Part shown: positions 15,601 through 22,931 of the stretch, in pieces
Numbering within the stretch: the first letter of the stretch is position 1
How the letters are laid out: every line of letters starts with the position of its first letter
Origin: a virus
Virus record (IMG/VR): IMGVR_UViG_3300047510_001873
Location: 1-24,219 of that record
Reading direction: 5' to 3' (one strand)
Length of the DNA stretch: 24,219 bases
Notes under the pieces: generated by a model
Database searches by the model: none
The model's input: the letters and a program-made list of their open reading frames with translations, nothing else
What the model was told of the DNA's origin: nothing
Program-made: the position numbers and the translations under genes

Positions 15601-18250
15601 ATCAAAATGGAGCTTAGGAAATAATCTAGGTTTTTATACAGTTGGGTTGCCAAAAAATTTTTACGGTACAGAAAAAATTTATCTAGATACTTCTTTGACT
15701 TCTACTCATGTCTCTAACGCCTTTAAGTCTTTAGGGTTAGACATTTATGTTGGAGAGGGCGCTCTCGGCCAAACAGATTTAAGAACATTAGCGGAATCAA
15801 ATGGAATTGGTTACAGTGGCCTTATTTACGGAACTGGGTATCCAAGAGGGTTTTATAATTTATCAGTTGATACAAACCCAAGAAATCTTGATTTAATCAA
15901 AGAAGGTTCTCTTTATGTATTAAGCGGTTCTGGCGTCGAACCAAAATTATACAAAACTATTGCTATAAAAGAAGAAGAAGCTAATCAGTATGGAGTAGTT
16001 GGAATTGAATACATTGCAGATAAGGAAGAATTTATAGAAAAAGATATTATCGATACGTCCCCAAGCTATTATGTCAGGGGTCCGTATGACGTTGTAATTA
16101 AACCAGAAAAGCCAAGCGCGATAACTTCTACTGGAGTATACGAAGAAACTGGTTTATATTTTACTTGGAATGCCAGCGTAAGCCCAATTACGGGATACAA
16201 GGTATATGTAAGTAGGCCAGATTACTCTACGACAAATGAATATGATTCTATAACTGAATCTTATTTTGTTCCATCTGGCACAGAGATTTTAACTATTCCA
16301 ATCAACGGAATATATGGAGCTTACGACATAAATGTTTATTCGCAGGGGGTTCAATATAAATTACTTTCAACCGATCCAGCGTCAACAGGAGTAGTGCTTT
16401 TGCCAACTCCAACACTATCGATTGGAGGAGCGACATTAACCTCTACAATACCAAGCGGATTAACTATTGACACAGCAGATGTAGATAGTGTATACTATCA
16501 ATTAACTTATGAAGGCACTCATTCTGGGCTGGGCGCTGGTAATTTTACGTCTTCAGATGTAACATTCCGGTGGAAATATATTGATCCAACTGGAGGAGTA
16601 ATTAGTACAGTAGAGCAAATGCTTGAAAATCCATTTGTAGATTTACCTCCAAAGATAACCCTTCATGTTTTAGATCAAGCTGGCAATATAGTTGACGAAA
16701 TAAAAGAATACCAAGGCTTTTCTTACACTATTACTCAAAAACAAAACGCAAAGCTTTTTAGTAGAGAAAAAGACAATCCAAGAGATGTCGAAGCTTCTAG
16801 ATATTTGGGGCTCAGATTAACCGTAACAGACAACACGAATCAAACAAAAACTGGAACTTTATACGCTTATAATATTTTACCACAATATACAAATATTGAA
16901 GTAATTGATTCTTATCAGAACTCTCCTTACTATATACTTTCTGGATATTATGGGCACAGTACATTTACTGGAATAGCGCTTTGGAATCCACAGAACAATA
17001 CGACCACAGGAATAATCTCAGGATCTGGCGTAAGGAACTGGACCGGAGGAGATAATTATCTTTTAAGAAGCGAGGATGAAACAAGAGAGGTGTATTTTGA
17101 AGATATTTCTGGAGCTTTTCTAAGCGCAACAGGCTACAACGGAACGGGCATAGCAGCAACGGCTACAAGAAAAGGAGTTGGAATAAATTTCAGAGGAACG
17201 GGAGAGCCAGATTATGAAGCATACGCTTATGCTTATGATGACTTAATAACTCATTATAATACATACGTAAACAAAAGCATACCACTTGCCGAATGGGCTA
17301 AACAGCACTACGAAGAAAACGTAATAGGTGGAAATAACGAGCCAAGAGTTTTGCCTAGGACAAAAAATAATCCACTAGGAATTGCCAACTTAAGTGAAAT
17401 TACTGCTCCAAATACCACTGGTTTTTCTGGAATCGCCTTCACTACTTTAACAGAAAATGTATCAAAGGGTGAAATTATATTTAATTGTTATGCTGTAACA
17501 TCAAATAAAGATGTATACGGCGTTGATATTTTTACTGGAAGTTCGCCAAGTTTTGAACCAGATACTTCTGAAGCATTGTCTAATATGTTCATGTACATGC
17601 CTCTTGAAAAAACGAGGGCTTACTCTAATACTATAGCTTTGGGAGCGGGACTTGAAACTGGTATTTGGTATTATTTTAAATTTAGACCTTGGGATGATTT
17701 TGGCGAAGGAGAAATGTCTGATGTTGTAAGCGGATATTTAGAAGTTGAACCAGGTGAGCCCGTAATAACAAAACCAAATACTCTATCATTAGATGGCGGT
17801 AGGGGAGAAAATAATCTAATAGATATTCATAAAGAAGCCTCTTTAATTAGAGGAAGAAAATATCAAATTAGGGTTTTAGGAAGCAATGTAAACTGGACGC
17901 AAATAGGAGCAGAGTCTGCTATTGTCGGAACAGAATTTATTTATAACGCACGAACCATAACTGGTAGTGGAGGCTTTGTAAAAAGAGTAGAAGTTAAAAC
18001 TACGCTTTTACCCAGTTATCTTAATTCAATTATTTTAATTTCCTTGCAAAGTGATTCCACGTTGATTCTGCCATCTGATGTGCCAGAGGGCTCGAAAGTT
18101 ATAATTATCAACAGAAGGAATCAAAACGATCTCTACGTAGAAGATGCAAATAGAAATCTTATTTCCATTGTCCGTAAAAACGATAAGGCCGAGCTAATCA
18201 GAGATGAATCTGAGTGGCTCGACCCTAGAGGAGATGCGATTTACGTATAA
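12605..18250 (+). CDS. Tip attachment protein J-like, C-terminal part, with vWA-like insertion and adhesion modules
   Basis: The protein has 1881 residues; whole lambda J has 1132. Residues 22-112 match mid-J ('YPLTAHVGLKFDSRSFSQVP', 'KIKVPSNYFP'). About 134-346 is a von Willebrand A-like domain: 'LDAVFIVDQNMN' with Asp143-x-Asn145-x-Asn147 in place of D-x-S-x-S, 'RKIIYFSG', and 'LATETGGAKFNL'. J resumes at 361-610 ('YYGDWDGTFKTAWTDNPAW', 'NYGLGNFI', 'EPRYTCNIIF', 'LQPGDIFGVSD'). Beyond it: a region around 830-925 ('DGDVIIVFTRG') that may be ILEI-like, a CBM5/12-like segment (about 951-1012, 'YSVGDVV', 'YICTKAH'), FN3-like domains (about 1166-1269 and 1606-1714), a 'DYEAYAYAYDDL' to 'EPRVLP' module (about 1536-1584), a 'NWTQIGA' module (about 1751-1790), and a conserved-looking tip (1800-1881). 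It is probably the main receptor-binding protein. Confidence 0.88.
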   Translation: MSDPKEGENGGEDGDVVDQYLQISSNEIVLPESVNGKDRYVTIEKISAETVSPLIKKDVSVDSIYEIIDRNFSYPLTAHVGLKFDSRSFSQVPAKEFDVKMKKIKVPSNYFPIGGDGLDRRYVFSNPDYPANPTTLDAVFIVDQNMNSATRALLRRNLQSFLTKLIAGYTNVRFSIWQTAASGINTIINEKTGDTINGFTHYDSYFFREVETPDSTGANQTNLYKLLDSALGATQLNPETSPNPDETIITNFFLRKSQFSITDEVGKASEASLLQSIWKNTVRKIIYFSGSTPEVMHPTTYNLLLNQAAENGIQIYYLNTDPDFSGTRTLRELATETGGAKFNLGHDSDIKLQQFCDANFYDSNKIYYGDWDGTFKTAWTDNPAWILYDIITDFNYGLGNFIDLGSVDKWSLYDIGRYCDAVDDDGRFKGVPDGKGGLEPRYTCNIIFYNKDEAYNILKDVAAIFKGIVYWNTEGFSFFADRPKDPIMYFANANIKDGAFQYTETARNKRYTAVEVVYNDRYDDYKTKMEFVEDVDGIRKYGLNPFKVNAAGCTSRSEAKRIGRYILYSSIFEADNVSFTAGIEAAYLQPGDIFGVSDEVRNVGRTFGRILAVDQSSNSIKIDGEFKAPTAEDPYGLDSGVYIHIPSGNFAVSDLNALTGSDGDFTGTLAQIRSRRQTQTRKFNIHTVSDDPYGATLTLTGDFCLQNVVTDVYAIEGRISGASYTGQTLLTGSVYDFPNHVVAGGNPRWDSLSFSDVSGVLSDFEIDIDFLGTAGTGQVIGNETNWTGNIAYSISSNSVFNINGSTALSIGTSQTYAARINAAGTVTASGAISDLNAIFSNSIYTSASDGDVIIVFTRGAQISNQFVPNSTWASFAATEIFKIGKDDTSSATANYGYACALIKGGYRVLERASKTIGEYGNVLFTYRDLLAFSRLRPYYTFVQADFGNRNESSHLEWAKGVAYSVGDVVKVSSVPYICTKAHTSSNTFAEDYDAGSASKSKWSLGNNLGFYTVGLPKNFYGTEKIYLDTSLTSTHVSNAFKSLGLDIYVGEGALGQTDLRTLAESNGIGYSGLIYGTGYPRGFYNLSVDTNPRNLDLIKEGSLYVLSGSGVEPKLYKTIAIKEEEANQYGVVGIEYIADKEEFIEKDIIDTSPSYYVRGPYDVVIKPEKPSAITSTGVYEETGLYFTWNASVSPITGYKVYVSRPDYSTTNEYDSITESYFVPSGTEILTIPINGIYGAYDINVYSQGVQYKLLSTDPASTGVVLLPTPTLSIGGATLTSTIPSGLTIDTADVDSVYYQLTYEGTHSGLGAGNFTSSDVTFRWKYIDPTGGVISTVEQMLENPFVDLPPKITLHVLDQAGNIVDEIKEYQGFSYTITQKQNAKLFSREKDNPRDVEASRYLGLRLTVTDNTNQTKTGTLYAYNILPQYTNIEVIDSYQNSPYYILSGYYGHSTFTGIALWNPQNNTTTGIISGSGVRNWTGGDNYLLRSEDETREVYFEDISGAFLSATGYNGTGIAATATRKGVGINFRGTGEPDYEAYAYAYDDLITHYNTYVNKSIPLAEWAKQHYEENVIGGNNEPRVLPRTKNNPLGIANLSEITAPNTTGFSGIAFTTLTENVSKGEIIFNCYAVTSNKDVYGVDIFTGSSPSFEPDTSEALSNMFMYMPLEKTRAYSNTIALGAGLETGIWYYFKFRPWDDFGEGEMSDVVSGYLEVEPGEPVITKPNTLSLDGGRGENNLIDIHKEASLIRGRKYQIRVLGSNVNWTQIGAESAIVGTEFIYNARTITGSGGFVKRVEVKTTLLPSYLNSIILISLQSDSTLILPSDVPEGSKVIIINRRNQNDLYVEDANRNLISIVRKNDKAELIRDESEWLDPRGDAIYV

Positions 18251-19306
18251 TTAAAACTTCATATCAAAGACAGATTCGTCAATCTTATTGTCAACGCCTT
18301 TGACATAAGAAGATATTTCTGTCTCTTGAGGAGCAACTTGGATCTTTTTGCTGTCATAGAAGCTGTCTAGCCAGCCAGCAAGTGGATTGCCCTTTACATT
18401 ATAAATCTTTTTATAACCCATGGAATGGAGTCTATTGTCAGCAAGCCATTCGACATAACGCTTTAGGGAATCAGCAGTGAGGCCAATTAGACTGCCCTTT
18501 GAGAAAAGATAATCAGCCCATTCCTTTTCAGATTCAACAGCCATTCTATAAGCTTCATAAATTTTGTCTTCATTCTTTTTAACAATGTCTTGAAAGCCTT
18601 CCTTGGGCTGATCACGAAGAATTTTAAGAAGATTCTGAGTGATAGCAACGTGAAGATTTTCGTCACGGGAGATGAGGTTAATGATCTTGGCATTCCCCTC
18701 CATCTTTCCGCGATAGCCAAAATAGAAAGAGCAGGCAAAAGAAACGTAAAAGGTTACCCCTTCGGTTATCTGAGTCGCAAGAAGAGCTTCAAATATCTGC
18801 TGTTTTGGATCATCGCTCTTTGTATTAAGTAGGGCATCATAACGGCTGGAGATAGCTTGAGCCCTCTTTACAATCTCCTTGTCTTCTAAGATTGAATCAA
18901 AGAATTTTGTGGCATCTGGGTGAACATTCTGGAGAATGTACGTATAGCTGTTGCTATGAACCGTCTCAAAGAAAGACCAAACATTCATGCAGATTTCAAG
19001 CTCTGGATTGCTTACGTAATCTGATAGCGAATTAATGCTGCGAGACAGCATTGAGTCTGTCATTGTTTGGAATCGCAAATTGCTGTCGAAAACAAACTTT
19101 TCTTCTGGAGACAGTGTCTTGTAATCAGCAGCATCCTTTGTCAGATTTACTTCCTGTGGACGCCAGAAAAAATTAATTTGCTGGTCGTACAGTTCATAAA
19201 ACTTTGGATACTTAAGACGATCATATCGCTGAATAGCCAAATCTTCTCCAAGGAAAAGCGGCTGCTTGAGCGAATCTAAATTAACGGTATTAAGGACAGT
19301 TTTCAT
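18251..19306 (-). CDS. nrdB: Ribonucleotide reductase class I, beta subunit
   Basis: The start chosen is the ATG at 19306, two bases after the nrdA stop, giving 351 residues beginning 'MKTVLNTVNL'; a longer reading would overlap nrdA. The di-iron ligands are all present: Asp84, Glu114, His117, Glu182, Glu216 and His219. Tyr121 stands four residues after His117 in 'ETVHSNSY', the place of the radical Tyr122 of E. coli NrdB. 'SRDENLHV' is the classic second iron motif. The protein generates the radical that nrdA uses to reduce ribonucleotides to deoxyribonucleotides in the cytoplasm. Its acidic, aromatic C-terminus ('DESVFDMKF') would dock on the alpha subunit. It is the last gene of the leftward operon and its stop directly abuts the J stop. 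Confidence 0.97.
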   Translation of the reverse strand: MKTVLNTVNLDSLKQPLFLGEDLAIQRYDRLKYPKFYELYDQQINFFWRPQEVNLTKDAADYKTLSPEEKFVFDSNLRFQTMTDSMLSRSINSLSDYVSNPELEICMNVWSFFETVHSNSYTYILQNVHPDATKFFDSILEDKEIVKRAQAISSRYDALLNTKSDDPKQQIFEALLATQITEGVTFYVSFACSFYFGYRGKMEGNAKIINLISRDENLHVAITQNLLKILRDQPKEGFQDIVKKNEDKIYEAYRMAVESEKEWADYLFSKGSLIGLTADSLKRYVEWLADNRLHSMGYKKIYNVKGNPLAGWLDSFYDSKKIQVAPQETEISSYVKGVDNKIDESVFDMKF

Positions 19307-19308
19307 TG

Positions 19309-21609
19309 TTATAAGGTGCAAGCTCCACCGGCACATCCTTCGGTTTCTTCTTGCGGTTCTGATTGTGGTTGTGGTTGCTCTACTTCTTTTTTGGTGTGCA
19401 GTACTGTCTGAGTATCTCCGTCAAATGTATTTGTATAGTAAAGGTTCTTGATCCCGTACTTATAAGCAAGAAGGATGTCCTTTACAAGCTCTGTCTGAGG
19501 CGGAATCTTGTTTGGATAACGAGTAGTGTTATAGTAAAGATTTGTTGAGATACTCATGTCAACAAACTTCTGGAGAGCGGCAACTACCTTGAGATAGCCT
19601 TCGTTACTCGGCATCTCAAAAGCAAGAGTGTAATCATCCTTATACTTATTGATGGCGGGAACAGCGACTGGCATTACTCCTGCCTTTGATCTCTTAAAAG
19701 AGATAAGAGACCGTGGAGGTTCGATACCATTGGTAGACGATTGAATAACAGAGCTAGACTCAACTGGCATCAAAGCTGTAAGAGTACTATGTCGCATGCC
19801 ATATTGTTTGATGTCTTGACGAAGAGCCTCCCAATCACAATGCAGCTTTTCCTTTACAAACTCATCAACGCTCTTGCAATAGTTATCAATAGGAAGAATG
19901 CCTTTTGAATATTTAGTGAGATTAAATTTAGCGCAAGTGCCTTTTTCTTTTGCCAAGCCAATAGAAGCCTTGATAAGATTGTAGCTAACAAGCTCCATTA
20001 TCGCAGCCGCCTTATTTGGAGCCTGCTTATCAAAGTATTTGATTTTATTCTTAGCAAAGTAGGCGGCAAGATTTGTAACGCCAACTCCAAGACTGCGGCG
20101 GTTCTTGGCAAAATTTGCCGCAGCAGGAACGAAATAATCTTGATGGTCAATAAGTTCATCAAGCATTCTTACAATAACGTCACAAACTGATTCCATTTCA
20201 TTCTCAGAAACCTCTACCAGATTAACGGCAGAAAGAATGCAGACGCCGATTTCACCATTTGGATCATTTACATCGCTGATCGCTTTTAAGGGATGGTTTA
20301 CTTCAAGGCAAAGATTAGATGTGTCAACTTGTTCTAGCCAAGCGCCATGAGAGTTTGCATGATCTACGTTCATTGCGTAAATACGTCCAGTCTCTACCCG
20401 CTCCTTTGAGAAGAGGAACAGAAGCTCTCTGGCGTTTACAATCTTTTTGAACTTGATTTTAGGGTTATTCTCTGCGGCCTCGTAAAGCTCTTTAAACTCT
20501 GGCATCCCAAAATTGTTCCAAAGCTCAGGAACTTCGTGATATGAAAACAGAGTAACATTCTTGTTAGACATTGCGCGGTCATAGAACACGCGATCAAAAC
20601 CAATGCAATAATCTAACTTGCGAACACGATTATCGTCTGTACCAGCATTGTTCTTCAGAACAAGGATGTCTTCGATATCATGATGGAACCAAGCAACATT
20701 AACTGTTGCAGAGCCTCCGCGAATGCCATTTTGATGGCAACTTTTTACGGTAGATTCAAACATCTTCAAGAATGGTACTGGGCCGGTATGGCTGACCATT
20801 CCGCCCTTTACTGGGCTGTTGACAGCGCGAATGCGGCTAGCATTGATGCCAATACCGTAACGATTACCTGTGGCAAATCCAATCGCACTATTGTTTGCAA
20901 AGATCGAACTAAGAGCATCGTCTACTGTAAATAGAGCGCAAGAAGCATAAGACTTCAGTGTTGTGCGAACGCCCGCCATAATTGGGGTTGGCAGATTGAT
21001 CTTGTGCTGACTGAAATAATTATAAGCCTTTTTAATGTAATTGATTCTGTCGTTCTTGTAATTTTTAAAGAACGTCATAGCAATAAGCATATAGGCAAAC
21101 TGCGGAGTCTCGTAGATTTTCTTTGTGGTTCTGTTCTGAACCAGATATTTTTCACAAAGCTGCTTGATGCCAGCATATGTGAAATTAAAATCATTATTAT
21201 GGCGCAAGAACTCATCGAGCTTATGGAACTCGCGCTCGTCATACCAATTTAAAATATCTGGATCATAAACCTTTAGCTTGATATTCTCCTTGACAAAATC
21301 AATGAGCTTTGGGGCATTCTTGCCTCCCCAAACTTCCTTTCTAAGCTGAAAGTTAAGAAGCTTAGACGCAACGTATTGATACTGAGGCTTTTCCTCGGAT
21401 ATCAATCCTGCCGCAGCTTCAATAAGGGTATTGTGGATATCCTTAGAAGAAATACCGTCAAAGAATGAAAGGTTAGCGTTCATCGCAACTTCCTCAAAAG
21501 AGGTATCTGGAATGTCTTCGCAAGCCCAAGCTAAAACTTTATTAATCTTGTCAGCATCGAACTTTACGACTTCTCCGCTTCTCTTCTTAACAGACATTGT
21601 TTTTTTCAT
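19309..21609 (-). CDS. nrdA: Ribonucleotide reductase class I, alpha (catalytic) subunit
   Basis: The protein has 766 residues, the usual size for NrdA. Residues about 6-90 are an ATP-cone ('KKRSGEVVKFDADKINKVL'), so overall activity is probably controlled by dATP/ATP. Active-site residues are visible: Cys224 in 'SYASCALF', Asn432/Cys434/Glu436 in 'NLCLEV', Cys457 in 'GEIGVCIL', the radical-transfer Tyr pair in 'NLYYNTTRYPN', and the C-terminal redox pair Cys759/Cys764 in 'GCAGGACTL' for thioredoxin or glutaredoxin. No intein or insertion is apparent. Two starts are possible, ATG at 21609 or at 21597; neither has a clear Shine-Dalgarno. It precedes nrdB by two bases, so the two subunits are made from one transcript. 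Confidence 0.98.
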   Translation of the reverse strand: MKKTMSVKKRSGEVVKFDADKINKVLAWACEDIPDTSFEEVAMNANLSFFDGISSKDIHNTLIEAAAGLISEEKPQYQYVASKLLNFQLRKEVWGGKNAPKLIDFVKENIKLKVYDPDILNWYDEREFHKLDEFLRHNNDFNFTYAGIKQLCEKYLVQNRTTKKIYETPQFAYMLIAMTFFKNYKNDRINYIKKAYNYFSQHKINLPTPIMAGVRTTLKSYASCALFTVDDALSSIFANNSAIGFATGNRYGIGINASRIRAVNSPVKGGMVSHTGPVPFLKMFESTVKSCHQNGIRGGSATVNVAWFHHDIEDILVLKNNAGTDDNRVRKLDYCIGFDRVFYDRAMSNKNVTLFSYHEVPELWNNFGMPEFKELYEAAENNPKIKFKKIVNARELLFLFSKERVETGRIYAMNVDHANSHGAWLEQVDTSNLCLEVNHPLKAISDVNDPNGEIGVCILSAVNLVEVSENEMESVCDVIVRMLDELIDHQDYFVPAAANFAKNRRSLGVGVTNLAAYFAKNKIKYFDKQAPNKAAAIMELVSYNLIKASIGLAKEKGTCAKFNLTKYSKGILPIDNYCKSVDEFVKEKLHCDWEALRQDIKQYGMRHSTLTALMPVESSSVIQSSTNGIEPPRSLISFKRSKAGVMPVAVPAINKYKDDYTLAFEMPSNEGYLKVVAALQKFVDMSISTNLYYNTTRYPNKIPPQTELVKDILLAYKYGIKNLYYTNTFDGDTQTVLHTKKEVEQPQPQSEPQEETEGCAGGACTL

Positions 21610-21628
21610 AAAAGTAAAATAAGGTAAA

Positions 21629-21653
21629 AGGCTTTACAGTTTTAGTAGAGCCT
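21629..21653 (-). terminator. Probable rho-independent terminator after the GNAT-like gene
   Basis: On the minus strand AGGCTCTAC, a seven-base loop and GTAAAGCCT can pair over nine positions (one G-U), followed at once by TTTT and an AT-rich stretch. It lies in the 70-base gap between the GNAT-like stop (21680) and the nrdA start (21609), so it would end the upstream leftward transcript and separate it from nrdAB. The T-run is short, so partial read-through is likely. The nrdAB promoter was not identified with confidence; the gap's remaining AT-rich bases could hold its -10. Confidence 0.6.
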
Positions 21654-21679
21654 AAAAAGGAAAAAAAATGGGTTAGGAA

Positions 21680-22153
21680 TTATTTGTAATTCTTTACAAA
21701 AGTAAGTGTATCCAGTCTGAACCCATTATTTAAATAAAAACCTTGAACTCTTGGATCTCCTCCGTTGCACATATAATTGCAAGATAGAAAATCTATATTT
21801 AATTCTTTAATCAGGTTCTCTACTGCTTGAAGGACTTTTACGCCACCAAGCTGAGACTTGTCAACAGTAATCCACACAATTTCATTGAGACCAAGCTTTC
21901 CACAAGCCCAGTCTTCTGTGATCATTCCAGCGAAAAGAGAGACTGGCTGCTTGTCTTTTTCATAATTAATAAAAATTACTGCATTCTGTTTGAATACCAA
22001 AAGAAGCTGAATTAGCTGATCTCGCAGATGATCGAGATTCCAGTCTCCTGCGATATGTTTTTGATGACTGATGACTTTAGCCAGCCTTTCGCCTTTTTTC
22101 ATTATTTCTAATGCTTGGCGAAGTTCTGTAGCGCTGGTAATTCTTTTAGTCAT
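21680..22153 (-). CDS. Putative GNAT-family acetyltransferase
   Basis: The protein has 157 residues. Features in GNAT order: 'AVIFINYEKDKQPVSLFAG' (about 58-76) as the beta2-beta3 hairpin, 'EIVWITVDKSQLGGVKVLQAVENL' (about 92-115) as beta4, a pyrophosphate-loop-like Gly-Gly and alpha3, 'NIDFLSCNYM' as beta5, and 'VQGFYLNNGFRL' (about 136-147), the typical 'FYxxxGF' helix and strand. It is a better GNAT match than the gene at 6024. The substrate is unknown; phage GNAT proteins may modify host proteins, toxins or sugars. It starts four bases after the upstream stop in an A/T-rich leader without a Shine-Dalgarno, and is followed by the terminator. Confidence 0.65.
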   Translation of the reverse strand: MTKRITSATELRQALEIMKKGERLAKVISHQKHIAGDWNLDHLRDQLIQLLLVFKQNAVIFINYEKDKQPVSLFAGMITEDWACGKLGLNEIVWITVDKSQLGGVKVLQAVENLIKELNIDFLSCNYMCNGGDPRVQGFYLNNGFRLDTLTFVKNYK

Positions 22154-22157
22154 AATT

Positions 22158-22931
22158 TTATTTTACAAACTTTAGCAGAGTGCGCGCATCTTTTGCAGGA
22201 ATATCGCTCCAAGACTTCCAGTTCTTGGCTTCTTCATTTCTATAGGTCTCTGACTTCCAAAGCTCTCTAAGCCATTCCTTGAAGTCGGGCCATTCCGCTC
22301 CAGAGTGGCAATGAGAAGAGTCGGCAAACTTCTTGGAAAGAATACCTTGAGGCGAAACATCCGCAGAGCCTTCGCTGGCACCAGACATTTTGGCTCCATT
22401 TCCCTTGGCGATCTCATCTTCACCAACAATATGGATGCCAAGATAATTACGAACTGTACGAACAAAAGCTCGATTGGCAGCAATGGTCTCTAAAAACTTT
22501 TGACCAAATCCATCGGTATTTTCAAACGTAGCATTTGCTACGTCCATTGACGAAATGACATTGAATGCATTCTCGTCGAACGATGTTTCAAAATTCTCAA
22601 TCCAATCGACTTGGCAAGTTGCGACAACATAATCATTGTCGAGCTTAGGAAAGTTAAAGCTTACTCTGTTGAATCCGCGAAGCTTTGCAACCTCTTTGAT
22701 TCCAGCCAGCTTAATCAGAAGCTGGTCATCACGGAGACCGTCAGAAGTTTCCGGTACTGCCATATTTCTACGGGCAAACCAGTCCTTATTTGGATAAAGG
22801 TGGGCTGGATTGACCATTGCGCGCCAATCCACAGTCCCGTCCTTTTTAAAAATATAATTAACGTTCTTAATTAAACCCTTCTCGTCACGGAGAGAGTGTG
22901 GCTTTTGCGCTGTTCCAGTTTGGTCGTTCAT
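22158..22931 (-). CDS. Conserved phage protein, possible single-strand DNA annealing (Rad52/Erf-like) protein
   Basis: The protein has 257 residues. After a flexible start come 'NVNYIFKKDGTVDWRAM', 'LLIKLAGIKEVAKLRGF' and 'VATCQVDWIENFET', then a helical 'ATFENTDGFGQKFLETIAANRAFVRTVRNYLG', followed by 'IHIVGEDEIAKG'. A strand-rich front followed by a helix with an 'xNRAFVRxVR' motif is reminiscent of phage annealing proteins, whose helix carries 'ETRAxxRALR'. A Ser/Gly-rich linker (about 180-200) and a Trp-rich C-terminal piece follow. Annealing proteins pair single strands in phage recombination, which would suit a genome-repair set. The family call is tentative; a protein of unknown function is the alternative. 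It overlaps the GT9-like gene by 47 bases. Confidence 0.4.
   Translation of the reverse strand: MNDQTGTAQKPHSLRDEKGLIKNVNYIFKKDGTVDWRAMVNPAHLYPNKDWFARRNMAVPETSDGLRDDQLLIKLAGIKEVAKLRGFNRVSFNFPKLDNDYVVATCQVDWIENFETSFDENAFNVISSMDVANATFENTDGFGQKFLETIAANRAFVRTVRNYLGIHIVGEDEIAKGNGAKMSGASEGSADVSPQGILSKKFADSSHCHSGAEWPDFKEWLRELWKSETYRNEEAKNWKSWSDIPAKDARTLLKFVK

Noticed and set aside
21621-21628. AAGGTAAAAGG at 21621-21631, nearly repeated at 6532-6542, as a shared regulatory repeat
   Set aside because: It faces opposite ways relative to the genes and is made of simple purine-rich sequence; two occurrences are not enough to call a repeat family.
6024-22153. Treating the two GNAT-like genes as a duplicated pair
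   Set aside because: Apart from general GNAT layout they share no obvious sequence, and only the second has a clear C-terminal 'FYxxxGF' motif.
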